Assembly: GCF_902753875.1 (NCBI RefSeq)
Contig: NZ_CADDTS010000048.1
Location: 124,001-188,000 of the forward strand
Origin: Acinetobacter bouvetii
GTDB lineage: Bacteria > Pseudomonadota > Gammaproteobacteria > Pseudomonadales > Moraxellaceae
Length of the DNA stretch: 64,000 nt
Reading direction: 5' to 3'
The notes under the pieces were generated by a model. The model saw nothing but the letters and a program-made list of their open reading frames with translations. It was not told where the DNA came from and did not search any database. This document shows positions 17,138 to 26,791 of the stretch, in pieces. The position numbers were made by a program, and so were the translations under genes. Numbering within the stretch: position 1 is the first letter of the stretch; every line of letters begins with the position of its first letter.

Positions 17138-17174
17138 CTTATTCATTCAGGAATTATATTGCTGAATGAATAAG
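17138..17174 (-). terminator. 13-bp stem-loop ending the czc-side minus-strand transcript
   Basis: CTTATTCATTCAG at 17138-17150 pairs perfectly with CTGAATGAATAAG at 17162-17174 around an 11-nt loop. It lies 27 nt past the stop of the NES-repeat gene. No long T-tract, so strength is uncertain. Confidence 0.5.
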
Positions 17175-17201
17175 TCTAATTGATTTATTTATGCAACCCA
17201 A

Positions 17202-17456
17202 CTATTCATTTGATTCATTTGATTCATTTGATTCATTTGATTCATTTGATTCATTTGATTCATTTGATTCATTTGATTCATTTGATTCATTTGATTCATT
17301 ATTTTTAACTTGTTTTTGTTTAGAATTTTCAACTTTAGAAGCTTTTAAATTCTTTTCAAGAAATAACAAGCCGCCATCTGCATAACTAAAACTTGCGATA
17401 CTAAAGAATGCACTAATTAACAGTAATTTAGTACAAAATTTATTTTTGAATAGCAT
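17202..17456 (-). CDS. Small secreted protein with Asn-Glu-Ser tandem repeats
   Basis: 84 residues. A signal peptide (LLLISAFFSIASFSYA, cleavage before DGG at residue 27) is followed by a Lys-rich region and about ten NES tripeptides encoded by a 9-bp tandem repeat. The gene ends the minus-strand czc direction, 200 bp after czcD. No family recognised. The acidic Asn/Glu/Ser tail is probably disordered and might bind metal, but that is inference. Confidence 0.45.
   Translation of the reverse strand: MLFKNKFCTKLLLISAFFSIASFSYADGGLLFLEKNLKASKVENSKQKQVKNNESNESNESNESNESNESNESNESNESNESNE
17205..17300. repeat. 9-bp tandem repeat TTCATTTGA, about 10.7 copies
   Basis: Ten exact units from 17205 to 17294 plus a partial unit to 17300. 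The unit length is a multiple of three, so copy-number change would alter the length of the NES tail without a frameshift. Confidence 0.9.
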
Positions 17457-17659
17457 GTTTATTTACTCTCATTTAATACTTGTTAGATATTCTAACTTTA
17501 AAGAATTAACACCCAGAGGACTCATAAATTACATTCTTGTAATTTTAAAATGTCTCAGGATGGTGTTTAAAGTGCGTGTGATAAATAGAAGTGTAATACA
17601 GGAAAATGGTAAGGTTTATCAGCCTAGTCATCTGTCCATTATGTAGAAAGAGCAGCACT

Positions 17660-18559
17660 TTAATGTTTATGCTGTTCCAATGTATTACATTCCTTACTTT
17701 CTATTTGTAACGTAATTTCAGTAATACTATGATTATGTTTTAGAACGTCTAAGGCCTTTTGATAGAGCTGATCTGGATCGCTATTAGGAGCAACCAAATG
17801 AGCAGTTAAATGAATGTTTTTTGAAGATATAGCCCAGACTTTCAACTGATGAATCCCTTCAACACCCTCTAGCATCAATAAATCATTTCTTAACGACTCA
17901 ATATCAATCTCATCAGGAACCCCTTCAAGCAAAATATGGATACTTTGTTTTAATAAAACCCAAGTTCGAGGTAAAACCCAGAAGCCAATTAACACAGCGA
18001 TTACGGTATCTACCCACATCCACTGGGTAAAATAAATGACCACTCCTCCGATAATCACGCCTATCGATCCCAGTGCATCACTAAGGACTTCTAAATATGC
18101 GCCTTTCACATTTAGACTTTCTTGAGCACTCGCAGAAAGGATTTTCATTGAAATCAAATTTATGACCAAACCAATGACTGCGACAATCATCATTCCAACA
18201 CTTTGAATTTCAGCAGGATGCGTAAAGCGTTGGTAAGCTTCATAGACAATATATATCGCCACCACAAAAAGCATCACTGCATTAAACAGAGCCGCTAAAA
18301 TTTCGAATCGCTGATAGCCAAAAGTTCTTTTATCATCTGCGGCTTTTTTACCAATTTTGATAGCAGCAAGAGCAATAGCTAATGCGGCTACATCAGTAAA
18401 CATGTGAGCGGCATCAGACAGTAATGCTAAACTTTGGGTAATAAAAGCAGCGACAACTTCTACTATTAAAAAAGTAGTCGTTAAACCTAAGGCAACCATT
18501 AACTTCTTACTATTTTCTTCAGTAACAACCGCATGGCTATGATCATGATGTTCTGACAT
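17660..18559 (-). CDS. czcD: CzcD-type cation diffusion facilitator
   Basis: 299 residues, six transmembrane helices, His-rich ends (EHHDHSH at the N-terminus, EQHKH at the C-terminus). Metal-site residues are visible in SDAAHMFTD (helix 2) and LEVLSDALGS (helix 5), followed by the cytoplasmic CDF dimerisation domain. It exports Zn, Co or Cd from the cytoplasm by proton antiport and feeds or complements the CzcCBA pump. 86 bp separate it from czcA on the same strand. Confidence 0.9.
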   Translation of the reverse strand: MSEHHDHSHAVVTEENSKKLMVALGLTTTFLIVEVVAAFITQSLALLSDAAHMFTDVAALAIALAAIKIGKKAADDKRTFGYQRFEILAALFNAVMLFVVAIYIVYEAYQRFTHPAEIQSVGMMIVAVIGLVINLISMKILSASAQESLNVKGAYLEVLSDALGSIGVIIGGVVIYFTQWMWVDTVIAVLIGFWVLPRTWVLLKQSIHILLEGVPDEIDIESLRNDLLMLEGVEGIHQLKVWAISSKNIHLTAHLVAPNSDPDQLYQKALDVLKHNHSITEITLQIESKECNTLEQHKH

Positions 18560-18645
18560 AAAATATTTTCCTTATTCTATTTATGATGAGCAGAGATATT
18601 GGATAACAGCCAATATCTCTGCTGTAAATCGACTAATCTATTGGA

Positions 18646-21600
18646 TTAAGAAACTTTTTTTTCATTTATCCAACGATAAAGCACGGGTAACAGCACCAAA
18701 GTTAGTAATGTTGAAGAGATAATCCCGCCAATGACTACAGTCGCTAAAGGTCTCTGTACTTCTGCCCCAGTCCCGGTTGCCAAAGCCATCGGAACAAACC
18801 CAAGGGACGCCACACAAGCGGTCATCAGCACAGGTCTAAGACGCAAAATTGCACCCTGCCACGTTGCATAATAAAGGTCATATTGCTGTCGCAACTCTTT
18901 GATAAAGGTGAGCATGACTAAGCCATTCAGTACAGCCACCCCCGATAGTGCAATGAAGCCAACCCCTGCTGACATGGATAATGGAATGTCACGCAACCAC
19001 AATGCGATTAAGCCTCCACATAAGGCAAACGGGACACCACTAAAGACCAGTAAGCTTTCTTTGATATTATGGAATACAGCCATCAATAAAATAAAGATCG
19101 TCAACAATGCGAGCGGAACCACCAATTGCATACGCGCTTTTGCAGACATCAGATTTTGAAATTGACCGCCATAATCTATCCAATAACCGCTTGGTAATTC
19201 CTGTTTGGATAACGTGCTCTGAAGCTCTGTTACGAATGAGCCTAAATCACGTCCTTCTACATTTGCAGTAATAACCACTCGACGTTTACCATTTTCACGG
19301 CTGACCTGATTAATACCCAGGATATTTTCAACGCGTGCCACATCTTGCAGTTGGACTAAACCACCATTCGGCAATTGAACAGGAAGTACCGCTAACTGTT
19401 CAGGACTACGCTGGGATTCATCTAGACGGATGACAAAATCAAAACGCTTGTCTCCCTGTAAAATTGTTCCAACATTCTGGCCACCGACACTTGTAGCTAC
19501 CAGATCCTGAATTGCTCTTACCGACAAGCCATATTGTGCAGCTCTGGACTTATCCACCTCTACATTCAACAAGGGTAAGCCACTGGTCTGTTCTACATTA
19601 ACGGCTGTCGCGCCTGAAATTGAGTTAATTTTTTGAGAAATTTTATTCGCTTCGCGATTTAGAATCTCCATGTCATCACCAAATAATTTGACACCCACAT
19701 CACTTCGCACCCCTGAAATTAACTCGTTAAAGCGCAGTTCAATGGGTTGCGAGAACTCACTGTTATTTCCCGGCAATGTCGCTAAGAAAGTAATCATTCT
19801 TTGGCGAAGCTCATCAATCGTTTGTTTTGGATCAGGCCATTCATCATGAGGTTTTAACAGTACCACGCCATCTGAAATGTTGGGTGGCATAACATCTGTG
19901 GCCACTTCTGCTGTACCGGTACGAGCAAAGATCGCTTTAATTTCAGGAAATTCTTTCAACAGTAACTTTTCAGTATTTTTCTGCATTCTCAGTGACTGTT
20001 CTAACCCTGTACTTGGGGAACGCATTTGCTGAACAGCAAAATCACCTTCACCCAGTTGAGGTGCAAACTCGCTACCTGTTTGAGTGGCTAGCACGCCCGT
20101 AAGCACTAAAATACAGGCAGCCACAATAGTCACAAATAAACGAAGCTCATAGGCTTTATCTAAAAGCAGTTCATATTTGGTTTTAAGCCAATGCATCCAG
20201 CGACTTTCGGTTTCCTTGACTTCTCCAGTGACAAATAGGGCAACTGCGGCTGGCACAAAAGTGACAGATAAAATCATGGCCCCAATTAAAGCCAGTACAA
20301 CAGTCATTGCCATAGGATGGAAAAGTTTGGCTTCTACACCCGTCAGGGTAAAGATAGGTAGATAAACCACCAAAATAATTAACTGTCCAAAAATCAGAGG
20401 ACGACGCGCCTGTTTTGCAGCCAAGAAGACTTCTTTAAATCTTTCAGAACGGCTAAGTAAACCACCTTTCAGCTTCTGAGCTTCTGCTAGCCGACGGATA
20501 CAGTTTTCTACAATAACCACTGCACCATCAATAATAATACCGAAGTCCAGTGCCCCTAAACTCATCAGATTTGCACTAATCTTCTGCTCTGCCATTCCCG
20601 TCAAGGTAAACAGCATTGACAGTGGAATAACGCAAGCCGTGATCAGCGCAGCACGGAAATTACCTAGAAAGAGAAATAAAATAACAATGACGAGGATTGC
20701 ACCCTCAATCAAATTTTTCTGAACGGTTTTGATCGCCCGATCAACCAAATGCGTACGGTCATACACAGTCTCAATCACCACACCTTTAGGTAGCGATTGC
20801 TGGATCGATTGCACCTTTTCATCAATGGCTTGAGCAACGGTACGGCTATTTTCTCCCATCATCATCATGGCAATACCCAATACAGTTTCTTCACCATTAT
20901 AGGTTGCAGCCCCTGTTCTTAAGTCATGACCAATTGAGACATTGGCGACATCTGCCACCCGAATCGGATAGCCGTTTTTATTGGCAATACTGATGTTCTG
21001 GATATCTTCAATCGTGTTTAAAGTGCCGGGAACACGAACCGTTAGCTGTTGTCCATTTTTCTCAATATAGCCAGCACCACGGTTTTCATTATTCTCTGTT
21101 AAGGCAGTTTGTAAATCAGACAAAGGAATTTGCAATTGTTGCAATCGGTTCAGATCAGGGGCAACCACATAGGTTTTATTAAAGCCACCGATACTGTTGA
21201 TCTCAGCAACGCCTTTTACGCGCTGTAATTGCGGTCTTACAATCCAATCCTGAATTTCACGTAAATCCATCGCCGAATAAGCGGTTCCATCCGGCTTTTT
21301 AGCATTTGGTTCGGCTTTAATCACCCATTGATAGATTTCACCTAAACCTGTCGAAATAGGCGACATGTTAGGTTGCACATCTTCAGGCATTTCTCCCATT
21401 GCTTCTTGCAAGCGCTGGTTGATAAGCTGTCTGGCCCAGTAAATATCCGTGCCATCTTCAAAAATGATGGTCACTTGCGATAAGCCGTAGCGTGAAATCG
21501 AACGGGTTTGTTCCATTTTCGGCATGCCTGACATGGCATTCTCAATTGGATAGGTAATCCGCTGTTCCATTTCCAAAGCCGTAAAGCCATTGGCTGAAGT

Positions 21601-21804
21601 GTTAATCTGCACCTGAGTATTGGTAATATCCGGTACAGCATCAATCGGTAACTTTTGATAACTATAAATACCAATAGCAATCCAGGCTGCAATAAACAGC
21701 ATAATCCAAATGGCGTTATGAATAGAAAACTGGATCAGCCGATCAAACAGCCCTTCAGGTTTTACCGATTCGTGGTCTGGAATGTGAGGGCTTTTAGTGC
21801 TCAT
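18646..21804 (-). CDS. czcA: CzcA heavy-metal efflux RND transporter
   Basis: 1052 residues, the usual HME-RND length. Proton-relay residues D420, D426 and E433 lie in helix 4 (GALDFGIIIDGAVVIVEN) with the same spacing as in Cupriavidus CzcA (402/408/415), which marks the Zn/Co/Cd subgroup rather than the Cu/Ag subgroup. Two large periplasmic loops and twelve helices fit the family. It overlaps the end of czcB by 11 bp and forms a trans-envelope pump with CzcB and CzcC. Confidence 0.95.
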   Translation of the reverse strand: MSTKSPHIPDHESVKPEGLFDRLIQFSIHNAIWIMLFIAAWIAIGIYSYQKLPIDAVPDITNTQVQINTSANGFTALEMEQRITYPIENAMSGMPKMEQTRSISRYGLSQVTIIFEDGTDIYWARQLINQRLQEAMGEMPEDVQPNMSPISTGLGEIYQWVIKAEPNAKKPDGTAYSAMDLREIQDWIVRPQLQRVKGVAEINSIGGFNKTYVVAPDLNRLQQLQIPLSDLQTALTENNENRGAGYIEKNGQQLTVRVPGTLNTIEDIQNISIANKNGYPIRVADVANVSIGHDLRTGAATYNGEETVLGIAMMMMGENSRTVAQAIDEKVQSIQQSLPKGVVIETVYDRTHLVDRAIKTVQKNLIEGAILVIVILFLFLGNFRAALITACVIPLSMLFTLTGMAEQKISANLMSLGALDFGIIIDGAVVIVENCIRRLAEAQKLKGGLLSRSERFKEVFLAAKQARRPLIFGQLIILVVYLPIFTLTGVEAKLFHPMAMTVVLALIGAMILSVTFVPAAVALFVTGEVKETESRWMHWLKTKYELLLDKAYELRLFVTIVAACILVLTGVLATQTGSEFAPQLGEGDFAVQQMRSPSTGLEQSLRMQKNTEKLLLKEFPEIKAIFARTGTAEVATDVMPPNISDGVVLLKPHDEWPDPKQTIDELRQRMITFLATLPGNNSEFSQPIELRFNELISGVRSDVGVKLFGDDMEILNREANKISQKINSISGATAVNVEQTSGLPLLNVEVDKSRAAQYGLSVRAIQDLVATSVGGQNVGTILQGDKRFDFVIRLDESQRSPEQLAVLPVQLPNGGLVQLQDVARVENILGINQVSRENGKRRVVITANVEGRDLGSFVTELQSTLSKQELPSGYWIDYGGQFQNLMSAKARMQLVVPLALLTIFILLMAVFHNIKESLLVFSGVPFALCGGLIALWLRDIPLSMSAGVGFIALSGVAVLNGLVMLTFIKELRQQYDLYYATWQGAILRLRPVLMTACVASLGFVPMALATGTGAEVQRPLATVVIGGIISSTLLTLVLLPVLYRWINEKKVS

Positions 21805-23044
21805 GTGAAGCCTCTCCTTTTTCCATCTCAGATTTCAGTAAGAAACTGCCTTGAGCGGCATATTTTTGTCCCTGATTAAGCCCATTTACCACTTCAATCC
21901 ACTGGCTATCCCCAGACGATTGACCTAATTTCACCGGTTGCGGAGTGAATTCAACTTTTTGTCCATGCTGAGTGGCGACAAAAACCACATCTTTTCCATC
22001 GACATTCTGAACTGCGGACTTAAGCACCCGTAATGCGGTACTTTCACTGCGTTGTTGCAACTGTACGTTTACCATCAAGTTTGGACGTAATTCGGTTGCA
22101 TTCGATTCAACTTTTGCTCGCACCTGAAGACGACCTGTTTGAATATCCGCTTCAGTATTTAAGGTTTGAATAACCGCCCTATAGACCTTTTCAGTTTGCA
22201 AAGATTTAAATTCGATCTTTTGATTCGGGGCTAAGCCCACAATTTCAGAATTTGGAACAATAAATTCAAGCCAGAGCTGATCTAACCGGTCTATGGTAAA
22301 GAGTTGACTTGCTAACTGAACATTTTCCCCGAGAACCAAATCCTTTTTACTGATCACGCCAGAAATTGGGGCTTTTAAAATATAGCGCCCGTTACTAGCA
22401 TTCACTGCACCAAATGCACTTAAACGTGATTGGGCCGCTTGAACCTGGATTTGTGCCCGTTTATAACTGTTATAAGCCCGTTGATAGTCCTGTTTTGCTG
22501 AGATACCCTGTGACCACAATTGACGCTCACGCTCAAAGTCTTGTTTTGCCAGTTCCAGATTGGTTTGTTCAATTTTAAGATTGGCCTGCTGATCAACTAG
22601 ATCAGGAACAAGCAATGTAGCCAAAGGCTGCCCTTTCTGAACTTTTTGGCCGAGTTCTACATAAACATTTTCTACATGACCGCTAAAACTCGGTGAGACA
22701 TGCGCTTGCTGATCCGTATTCACATTGAGTTTGGCAGGATAAGAACTTAATTTAACCACCGGACCTTGATCGACCGCTGATAACTGTATGCCCTGTTCCA
22801 CCAGTTGCTTGGCCGTCAGGCTCACGCCTTCTGCATGCTCTTCGGTTTCACCGCCATGTTCTTCACTTCCATGTTCCTCTGCGCCTTCTTCCTCTGCATG
22901 TTCATCTGATGTTTCAGATTTATTCTTACCCGACAAGATCAAGAAAATACTGAGGAGTACGGTTGCGCCGATGACCAAACCAATCAGTAGAGGTTGAGAG
23001 ATTTTTCCGCTCTGTTTTTTTAAGCTGTTTTTAAGATCGAACAT
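21794..23044 (-). CDS. czcB: CzcB periplasmic adaptor (membrane fusion protein)
   Basis: 416 residues from the ATG at 23044 (MFDLKNS), chosen because a GGGGGA ribosome site sits 5-9 nt upstream and the ATG follows the czcC stop; the longer in-frame N-terminus has no such support. One inner-membrane anchor at residues 18-38, then a Glu/His-rich stretch (about 45-75) likely to bind metal, a lipoyl/coiled-coil hairpin (YKRAQIQVQAAQSRL) and beta-barrel domains. Links CzcA to CzcC. Confidence 0.9.
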   Translation of the reverse strand: MFDLKNSLKKQSGKISQPLLIGLVIGATVLLSIFLILSGKNKSETSDEHAEEEGAEEHGSEEHGGETEEHAEGVSLTAKQLVEQGIQLSAVDQGPVVKLSSYPAKLNVNTDQQAHVSPSFSGHVENVYVELGQKVQKGQPLATLLVPDLVDQQANLKIEQTNLELAKQDFERERQLWSQGISAKQDYQRAYNSYKRAQIQVQAAQSRLSAFGAVNASNGRYILKAPISGVISKKDLVLGENVQLASQLFTIDRLDQLWLEFIVPNSEIVGLAPNQKIEFKSLQTEKVYRAVIQTLNTEADIQTGRLQVRAKVESNATELRPNLMVNVQLQQRSESTALRVLKSAVQNVDGKDVVFVATQHGQKVEFTPQPVKLGQSSGDSQWIEVVNGLNQGQKYAAQGSFLLKSEMEKGEASHEH

Positions 23045-23045
23045 G

Positions 23046-24413
23046 TTAATTTCCCCCACCAATGACAGGCATGGCCTGTATGTCTTGCCATAAGTTTTGA
23101 TTGATTTGTGCAATAGCATCTTTCGACATGACTTCACTTGGGCTAATGCCTAAGCTCAAACTTTCTGCTTCAATGGCCTTTTGCCAGCCATCCCGTAACA
23201 ACTGGACTTTACGCAGACGGATGTCTTGTAATTGAAGCGTGGCTTGCTGAACATCGGTTAAAGCAAACTTGCCTGCCAAGAAACCTTGTAGCGTCTTACT
23301 TTGAACTTGAGTCGCCAAAGGAATTTGAGTCTCGTCAACGACTTTGAATTGCAGCTCTAAACCCTGCAACTCGGTTAAAATTGTGCCTATTTGCAGCGCA
23401 TTTTGCTTCAGATAAAACTCTTTCTGACGCTCTAATAAGTTCATTTTTTCTTGCGCGATTTTTATGCCATTTTGCTGACGATCGAAAATATTAAGCGGTA
23501 CACTAACTCCGACTACTAATTGATTTTGTGTGGAGTTTTCCAAGGATTGGGTGCGGTTGACACCTAGGTTTAAAGTGGGGTTAGGACGTGCCTTTGCTCT
23601 TAGTTGATCAACCGTTGCTTGAGACTCTAATACCAGTAAAGCTCGATATTTCTCAACGTAGTTTTCCGCTAAATATTCTTGAACCTGTCCATGAGTCGAT
23701 TTTGGCCAGAGCTTTTGTGAAGAGAGGTTTACCTGCAATGACTTATCAGACGTACCCCATAAATTTGATAATTGTTGGGTGGCCACTTGTACCTGTAAGT
23801 CTGCCTGTCTAAAAAGACGGATATTTTCAGCATGACTTAAACGTGCGCGATTCACATCTACTTGCGCGATACCGCCCGCAGTAAAGCGCTTCTCGATCGC
23901 TTTAAGGTTTTCTTGGCTCACCCGAAGTTGTTCATTGACAATGTTTCTTTCAAGTTCAGCAATGGCCAGTTGTGACCATACATATTTCACCGCAAGCTCA
24001 ATTTGCGCTTGATAAATCTTCTGCTTCAGTGCTGTTTTATCTGTAGAGAGACTGGCTAATTTTTGGTTTGCTTTTCGCTCACCAAAAATATCCAAGGGTT
24101 GTGATATGCCAATGGCAAGCTCTTTTTCATTATTTGAACCAAAGCCCGTTTGTTCAACTGACAATTCAGGATTTTTAAACAGCTTACTTTGCTGAAGATT
24201 CGTGGCATTAATACTATTTTGCGTTTCCCAGAAATTTTGGGACGCTTGATATTGGTTAACCTGCTCAATAGCTTGCTGCAGCGTTAAATCTTGAGTACTG
24301 GCGACTACGGAAGTACTGATGCTGATCATTGCAGATAGCAAGATACCGCTACCTAAGGCTGACCAGGATAAATTCAGGATGGAGGTATCCTGATGTAATT
24401 TGTTTTTTGACAT
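23046..24413 (-). CDS. czcC: CzcC outer-membrane channel
   Basis: 455 residues of the TolC-like outer membrane efflux family, with an N-terminal hydrophobic export region (ILLSAMISISTSVVAS) and long helical repeats (LAIAELERNIVNEQLRVSQ). First of the three pump genes in transcription order and directly coupled to czcB. Confidence 0.9.
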   Translation of the reverse strand: MSKNKLHQDTSILNLSWSALGSGILLSAMISISTSVVASTQDLTLQQAIEQVNQYQASQNFWETQNSINATNLQQSKLFKNPELSVEQTGFGSNNEKELAIGISQPLDIFGERKANQKLASLSTDKTALKQKIYQAQIELAVKYVWSQLAIAELERNIVNEQLRVSQENLKAIEKRFTAGGIAQVDVNRARLSHAENIRLFRQADLQVQVATQQLSNLWGTSDKSLQVNLSSQKLWPKSTHGQVQEYLAENYVEKYRALLVLESQATVDQLRAKARPNPTLNLGVNRTQSLENSTQNQLVVGVSVPLNIFDRQQNGIKIAQEKMNLLERQKEFYLKQNALQIGTILTELQGLELQFKVVDETQIPLATQVQSKTLQGFLAGKFALTDVQQATLQLQDIRLRKVQLLRDGWQKAIEAESLSLGISPSEVMSKDAIAQINQNLWQDIQAMPVIGGGN

Positions 24414-24462
24414 GAAAATGCCCCACGCATAATGAAATTAGGAGTGGTGGGCTTTTATAAGA

Positions 24463-24873
24463 CTACCCCACCAATAGTAGGGGCAAATCGGGAGGCGGGG
24501 TTAATTGATTCAGATAAGGGGATTTATAAAAAGTTATTCCCAAATAAGTTGGGGTAATGCCGGTCTCAAAATCAGCTTTAAGCTTCAGATCATCGGGTGG
24601 GTCAATCTGAATCACGATTGTATTTGAGAAATGACTGCACTTTTCGTTAAAACAAACCTTCTGACAATAGTCATAGATTTCTTTATAGTTTTCTAGGGAA
24701 TAAAGTGCTTGACGAGGACTATCACTCTTTTCGTCTAAATCGATTGGATTAGAGAGTATTGAATTGGGTATGTTTGGCATTTCATGCAGACACGCGGCCT
24801 CTGCCACACTCCAAATATTCTGGAATGTGAATAAGAGTACCAATATCTGGATTAGAAATGTTTTTCTCTTCAT
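24463..24873 (-). CDS. czcI: CzcI-like small periplasmic protein
   Basis: 136 residues from the ATG at 24873. A signal peptide (FLIQILVLLFTFQNIW, cleavage after AEA) is followed by a periplasmic region with Cys/His (CLHEM, YCQKVC, CSHFSN) and a C-terminal LTPPPDLPLL. It has the position, size and features of CzcI, which precedes czcC and modulates czc expression. An in-frame GTG at 24936 would add 21 residues with no signal-peptide logic. Confidence 0.65.
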   Translation of the reverse strand: MKRKTFLIQILVLLFTFQNIWSVAEAACLHEMPNIPNSILSNPIDLDEKSDSPRQALYSLENYKEIYDYCQKVCFNEKCSHFSNTIVIQIDPPDDLKLKADFETGITPTYLGITFYKSPYLNQLTPPPDLPLLLVG

Positions 24874-25016
24874 ACACAAATCTGTATTTAAAACACCAAT
24901 AAAGAAGCTGTCCAGATCTATCAAAGATCTGATCACAGAATTTGAGTAACCTTAAACTTTTTGCAGCCTTAAGTAAAGATATACAGAGTTTTTGAAAAAA
25001 GCATAGGTCTAGATAA

Positions 25017-25409
25017 TCAAGCTAGATTTTTTAAAACTCCACATTGGTCAATTGTACATAAACCATCACAAGTACCTCTTAAATCAGATAGTTGTTCAAT
25101 AAGCTTTTGTTGCTTGATTATATTTTCTCTGATAGCACTGACATGTAAGTCAATTAATTCATTCACCCCTGAACAATTTTTCTCAGGTTTGTCTTTATAG
25201 GTAAGTAATTGACGAATTTCATTCAAACTCATATTTAAAGTTCGGCAATTCAAAATAAATTTAATTCGCTCAACATAGCCTACATCGTAAAGGCGGTAAT
25301 TTCCTTCCGTTCTTTCTGGTTCTGGAATTAAACCTTCCTTTTCATAAAACCTAATTGTTAATACTGAACATGAGGTTTTTTTAGAGAGTTCACCAATTTT
25401 TAAATGCAT
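25017..25409 (-). CDS. MerR-family metal regulator (CadR/PbrR type)
   Basis: 130 residues from MHLKIGELSKKT at 25409; longer versions lack support. The N-terminal winged helix (VLTIRFYEKEGLIPEPER) and dimerisation helix are typical. Metal-binding Cys are visible: one in ekNCSGV and a cluster in GTCDGLCTIDQCG near the C-terminus, the signature of Cd/Pb-responsive CadR/PbrR. It is divergent from the CDF-feoAB genes and should activate their 19-bp-spaced promoter when metal binds. Confidence 0.85.
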   Translation of the reverse strand: MHLKIGELSKKTSCSVLTIRFYEKEGLIPEPERTEGNYRLYDVGYVERIKFILNCRTLNMSLNEIRQLLTYKDKPEKNCSGVNELIDLHVSAIRENIIKQQKLIEQLSDLRGTCDGLCTIDQCGVLKNLA

Positions 25410-25432
25410 TGAGTTGGTATTTCCAAAAAATC

Positions 25433-25463
25433 TTGACTCTATAGTAACTATAGGGATTCTAAT
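25433..25463 (+). promoter_or_regulatory. MerR-type promoter for the CDF-feoAB operon
   Basis: -35 TTGACT at 25433-25438 and -10 TCTAAT at 25458-25463 are 19 bp apart, the over-long spacing of MerR-regulated promoters. The perfect dyad CTATAGT-A-ACTATAG at 25439-25453 fills the spacer. The start of the rightward operon follows within 40 bp. Confidence 0.85.
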
Positions 25464-25499
25464 ATTCAAAGTTTATAAATTTTTTTAATGGGTATAACT

Positions 25500-26780
25500 A
25501 TGAGTGGCTGTGGATGTAGTAAAGAAACACCATGCGAAGATAAGAAATCTCAACAAGAAAATCATCCATCAATTGCAGAAGCAAGCAATTCAAAGAATTG
25601 TGATAATACGCCTAGCTGTTGTGGTGAAGAGGAAGAAGAAAAATCTTCATCTCCTTGCTGTAACACTTCAAACAGTTGTGAAGATACCGCTCAATCCTGT
25701 TGTGGTTCTGATCCCAAAGAAAATTTAAGCACTGAAAACGTTTTAAAAGATTCGCACTACATGAGTGAATACTTAGTTCCCAAAATGGATTGTTCTGCGG
25801 AAGAACAGATGGTTCGTATGGCGCTATCTTCAATTGATGGTGTTCAAAAACTCATCTTTGATTTACCTAACCGGTCTTTAAAGGTTCTACATAATCAAAA
25901 AGATGAAAATATAACTACCAAACTTGAAGCTTTGGGTTTTGGTGCAAAGCTTGTGAAGACTGAAACTTATATAAGCAATCAACAGGCTAAGCAAACAAGT
26001 ACCTATACCATTCCTAAAATGGATTGCTCTGCTGAAGAGCAAATGGTCCGTATGGCTCTTGCAGATATTGAAGCAGTTAAAGGTCTTACTTTTGATCTTC
26101 CCAATCGAAAACTGAAAGTCTTCCATAATGAAGGGAGTCAGCAAATTACGGCCAAACTTGAAGGACTGGGTTTTGGGGCGAAACTTGATGAAACACAGCT
26201 TTCTACAGGCGATATACCTAATGAACCTGATCCTGTGAGACAAGCTAAAGTACTTAAACTGTTATTAGGCATTAATGCTCTACTGTTCTTTATAGAATTC
26301 ATCAGCGGAATTATTGCTGCGTCTACAGGATTGATTGCTGATTCTCTAGATATGTTTGCCGATGCAGCCGTTTATGGTATTGCGCTATATGCCGTCGGAA
26401 AAGCTGCGAAATATCAAGTGAAAGCAGCCCATTTCGCAGGTTGGATTCAGTTATTACTTGCTGTCATCGTGATTATTGATGTCATTAGACGATTCATGTT
26501 TGGAAGCGAGCCAGAATCAACGCTCATGATTGTTATTGGCCTGCTCGCACTTATAGCTAACGTGACATGCTTATATCTTATTTCTGGTCATCGAGAAGAT
26601 GGCGCACATATGAAAGCCAGTTGGATTTTCTCGGCGAATGACGTTGTCGTAAATATGGGCGTTATATTTGCCGGTGTACTCGTGGCGTGGACGGGATCAG
26701 CTTACCCAGACTTAATCATTGGCATCCTGGTTTCTTTATTCGTGCTTAATGGTGCTCGAAAGATTTTGGCTTTGAAGTAA
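25500..26780 (+). CDS. Cation diffusion facilitator with Cys-rich head and two HMA-like domains
   Basis: 426 residues from the ATG at 25500 (MSGCGCSKE); an ATG at 25488 would add four residues. The head has many Cys pairs (SCCG, PCCN, QSCCGSD). Two near-identical domains follow, each with PKMDCSAEEQMVRMAL and a GLGFGAKL-type end (about residues 87-155 and 165-232), then a CDF transmembrane domain (LIADSLDMFADAAVYG). Each domain has a single Cys in place of CxxC. Probably exports Zn/Cd/Pb-class metal. The two domains are an internal duplication. Confidence 0.8.
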   Translation: MSGCGCSKETPCEDKKSQQENHPSIAEASNSKNCDNTPSCCGEEEEEKSSSPCCNTSNSCEDTAQSCCGSDPKENLSTENVLKDSHYMSEYLVPKMDCSAEEQMVRMALSSIDGVQKLIFDLPNRSLKVLHNQKDENITTKLEALGFGAKLVKTETYISNQQAKQTSTYTIPKMDCSAEEQMVRMALADIEAVKGLTFDLPNRKLKVFHNEGSQQITAKLEGLGFGAKLDETQLSTGDIPNEPDPVRQAKVLKLLLGINALLFFIEFISGIIAASTGLIADSLDMFADAAVYGIALYAVGKAAKYQVKAAHFAGWIQLLLAVIVIIDVIRRFMFGSEPESTLMIVIGLLALIANVTCLYLISGHREDGAHMKASWIFSANDVVVNMGVIFAGVLVAWTGSAYPDLIIGILVSLFVLNGARKILALK

Positions 26781-26791
26781 GAGTATCGAAA

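Noticed and set aside
17205..17300. 9-bp repeat as iterons of a replication origin
   Set aside because: The repeat is fully coding (NES tripeptides) in a signal-peptide protein and no replication gene is near.
17446..17646. 66-residue frame between the NES gene and czcD
   Set aside because: No ribosome site or recognisable domain; overlaps the start of the NES-repeat gene on the other strand.
25887..26243. 118-residue minus-strand frame with internal repeat
   Set aside because: It only mirrors the duplicated HMA domains of the CDF gene.
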